The notes under the pieces are model-generated. The model ran no database searches and was not told the origin of the DNA. It was given only the letters and a program-made list of their open reading frames with translations. Source: Hyphomicrobiales bacterium (GTDB lineage Bacteria; Pseudomonadota; Alphaproteobacteria; Rhizobiales; Rhodobiaceae). From it: a DNA stretch of 64,000 nt. The stretch is taken from the NCBI GenBank assembly GCA_002869065.1, contig PKTR01000006.1:124001-188000 (forward strand), given 5' to 3'. The first letter of the stretch is position 1. Each line of letters starts with the position of its first letter. A program made the position numbers and the translations under genes. Positions 62,365 to 64,000 of the stretch are shown here, piece after piece.

Positions 62365-63297
62365 TCAGGGAATAATGATCGGCACCGTTGCTTGCGCGGC
62401 GGTGACGTCGAACGGCGTCGTGCCGAAAGGGTCGCCGTCGATCTGTCCCGGAACCGGGTTTTCGGCAGCGATGGTGACACGCTCGACCGGGCGCAGTGTG
62501 ACGCCGTGCTGATGGGCGAGGCGCTGGGTGACGAGCCCGAAGCTGAACCGGGCAAGTGCAAGCGGCGAGTCGCTTTCCAGCGCGACCAGATGGAGCCCCG
62601 GCTTGGTCGCATGCGCGTCGGGACAGATCGCGAACGGGCCACCATAGTGGCGCATGTTGGTCACCACCGCGAGCCGGCAGGTCAGTTCGTCGCCATCGAC
62701 GGTCACCCGCAGGTCGCGGCCCTTGTTGGCAAGGCCGTAGCGCAACGCCGTGATCGCATAGGCGAGCTTGCCGAGCCGGCGCTTCAGCTTGAGCGGCACC
62801 CTGTGGACGATTTCCGCGTCGAATCCGGCCGAGACCATCATCACGAACGGATGCCCGTTGGCGAGGCCGTAGTGCAGGGGTGCGGTCTTGCCCGCGGCCA
62901 GCACGGCGGCAAGCTGATCGGGCTTTCGCGGCAGGCCGAGTTCGTGCGCGAGTACATTCGCGGTGCCGAACGGGATGATGCCGAGAACGGGTCGGCAGGG
63001 CGCGTCGTCGAGACCGGTCAGGGCCTCGTTGACCGAGCCATCGCCGCCGGCAACCACCAGCGTATCGGCGCAGTCGATCTGGCCGGCGCAGATTTCGGCG
63101 ATTTCTCCGGCATGCGTGGTGAGATGGACGCTGACCGCGGCACCGCGCTCGGCAAGCCCGGCGACGATCGCATCAAGCGTCGCCACGCGGTATCCGCCAG
63201 CGGTCGGATTGGCCAGTATAAGAATACGCCGGCTAACTTTTTCGAGAGTTGTATCTTCTTGATCTGTATGGGGAATGAGTGGCTCACGCCTGCTCAT
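62365..63297 (-). CDS. Diacylglycerol/lipid kinase family protein
   Basis: The 310-residue protein has the DAGK catalytic signature GGDGSVNE at 84-91 and [13 protein letters not shown] near 111. The fold matches YegS/BmrU-type lipid kinases, which phosphorylate diacylglycerol or other lipids. There is no membrane segment. It overlaps rnhA by 14 bases and is the last gene in the thrB-rnhA-kinase string; the second start MSRREPL is the first in frame, and a later start in MLEKV-like sequence is possible. Confidence 0.88.
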   Translation of the reverse strand: MSRREPLIPHTDQEDTTLEKVSRRILILANPTAGGYRVATLDAIVAGLAERGAAVSVHLTTHAGEIAEICAGQIDCADTLVVAGGDGSVNEALTGLDDAPCRPVLGIIPFGTANVLAHELGLPRKPDQLAAVLAAGKTAPLHYGLANGHPFVMMVSAGFDAEIVHRVPLKLKRRLGKLAYAITALRYGLANKGRDLRVTVDGDELTCRLAVVTNMRHYGGPFAICPDAHATKPGLHLVALESDSPLALARFSFGLVTQRLAHQHGVTLRPVERVTIAAENPVPGQIDGDPFGTTPFDVTAAQATVPIIIP

Positions 63298-63778
63298 CGA
63301 ACCCTTCCTCGTCGTTGCCGGCGCCGGCCTTCACCGGCATGAACGGCGTCATGCCCTTGCGGGCGAGTGCGTCGGCGCGCTCGTTCTCCGGATGCCCGGC
63401 GTGGCCCTTGACCCAGTGCCAGGAGACATCGTGGCGCTTGCGGGCTTCGTCAAGCGCCTGCCACAGATCGGCGTTCTTCACCGGTTTCTTGGCTGCCGTG
63501 CGCCAGCCGTTGCGGATCCAGTTCGCGAGCCATTCCTTGATGCCGCTGCGGACATAGACGGAGTCGGTATAGAGATCGATCTTGCAGGGCCGCTTCAGCG
63601 CTTCGAGCGCTTCGATGGCCGCGCGCAGTTCCATCCGGTTGTTGGTGGTCTCGGGCTCGCCGCCGCACAATTCCTTCTCGTGCCCGTTCCATTGCAGGAG
63701 CGCACCCCAACCGCCCGGACCCGGATTTCCCGAGCAGGCGCCGTCGGTGTAGATGGCGACTTTCTTCATCTCGCTCAT
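63284..63778 (-). CDS. rnhA: Ribonuclease HI
   Basis: The 164-residue protein has all four catalytic acids: Asp12 in [11 protein letters not shown], Glu48 in NRMELRA, Asp70 in LYTDS, and Asp134 in ENERADALA, with His125-type residues in KGHAGH. It cleaves the RNA strand of RNA:DNA hybrids. It overlaps the thrB stop by ATGA, so the two are translationally coupled, a well-known pair in Hyphomicrobiales. Confidence 0.96.
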   Translation of the reverse strand: MSEMKKVAIYTDGACSGNPGPGGWGALLQWNGHEKELCGGEPETTNNRMELRAAIEALEALKRPCKIDLYTDSVYVRSGIKEWLANWIRNGWRTAAKKPVKNADLWQALDEARKRHDVSWHWVKGHAGHPENERADALARKGMTPFMPVKAGAGNDEEGFDEQA

Positions 63779-64000
63779 CGCTCAAGCCCATACGCGGACG
63801 CGCTTTCCACCGTGCGGTGAAAGCGCAGCTTGCGCAGATATTCTCTCGGATCCTTCGGCGTGACCAGAGCCCCCTCCGGCACATTCAGCCAGTCGTACAA
63901 CCGCGACAGCAGGAAGCGCAGGGCCGCGCCGCGCGCAAGCAGCGGCAGCGCGTTGAACTCGGCATCCGAGAACGGGCGTACCGAGGTGTAACCGGCCAGA
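63775..64000 (-). CDS. thrB: Homoserine kinase, C-terminal fragment (gene continues outside window)
   Basis: The last 74 codons of a gene on the minus strand lie at the window edge. The translated end, including [20 protein letters not shown], then [16 protein letters not shown] and the final SASAYGLER, matches from memory the C-terminus of the choline-kinase-like homoserine kinase of alphaproteobacteria. The stop overlaps the rnhA start. Only the 3' end is visible, so motifs of the catalytic part are not assessed. With thrC at 56 kb it would supply the last two steps of threonine synthesis. Confidence 0.85.
   Translation of the reverse strand, partial: LAGYTSVRPFSDAEFNALPLLARGAALRFLLSRLYDWLNVPEGALVTPKDPREYLRKLRFHRTVESASAYGLER

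Overview
The window is GC-rich, gene-dense chromosomal DNA of an alphaproteobacterium, most likely of the order Hyphomicrobiales (Rhizobiales). Supporting this are an IalB-family exported protein, several small families typical of the order (DUF2093, DUF4170, a DUF6101-like protein), a CheY/CheZ pair, a coxB-coxA-ctaB-coxF-ctaG-coxC-DUF983-surf1 oxidase cluster, and a conserved block ending in waaA-lpxK. I see no rRNA or tRNA gene, insertion sequence, prophage, CRISPR array or replication origin. The genus cannot be fixed from the sequence alone.

Layout. 1-2.5 kb (minus): a FemAB/CelD-type acetyltransferase, cut by the window edge, and a Wzx-like polysaccharide flippase. 2.8-5.1 kb (plus): a sigma-54 activator with a receiver domain and a secreted protein of unknown function, closed by an intrinsic terminator. 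5.2-7.9 kb (plus): an EamA transporter, three tandem copies of a hairpin repeat, a YnbA-like CDP-alcohol phosphotransferase and a HAD-IIA hydrolase. 8.0-9.2 kb (minus): cheY-cheZ. 9.5-12.5 kb (plus): a MaoC hydratase, ribF and a TrkH-type potassium transporter. 12.5-15 kb: a glycosyltransferase (minus) divergent from a second EamA transporter whose ribosome-binding site lies in a strong hairpin. 15.3-22.6 kb (plus): ileS, lspA, a lipoprotein and two M16 peptidase-like proteins, one of them lacking the zinc motif. 22.7-25.4 kb: rluB-rsmD (minus), tadA and a DUF2093 gene (plus).

25.4-32.8 kb (minus) is one tight seven-gene operon in the order pmbA/tldE, cysQ-like, DUF4170, MsbA-like ABC exporter, DUF374 acyltransferase, waaA, lpxK. 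It combines lipid A/Kdo assembly with probable export of the product. 33-42.8 kb holds a DUF6101-like protein, a GNAT enzyme, ubiA, a purD with a 220-residue acidic tail, a hydrolase with the full fluoroacetate-dehalogenase residue set, a kinase-like phosphotransferase, a patatin and a KefB/C-type antiporter. 42.9-45.3 kb (minus) has tldD and ialB.

45.5-52.4 kb (plus) is the aa3 cytochrome oxidase operon with its heme (ctaB) and copper/assembly (ctaG, surf1) genes. A perfect FNR/FixK-type box lies upstream of coxB and a 13-bp terminator follows coxC. 52.4-55.6 kb carries a Prx5-type peroxiredoxin, a DsbD-alpha-like periplasmic protein, YqgE and a secreted RTX protein. 56-62.3 kb (plus) has thrC, an MPP-like M16 peptidase, a RimJ-like acetyltransferase and a membrane GGDEF/EAL protein. 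62.4-64 kb (minus) has a lipid kinase, rnhA and the 3' end of thrB. Most genes are housekeeping. The least expected signals are the PurD tail, the hairpin repeats, the anaerobox at an aa3 oxidase operon, the structured transporter leader and the dehalogenase-like active site.
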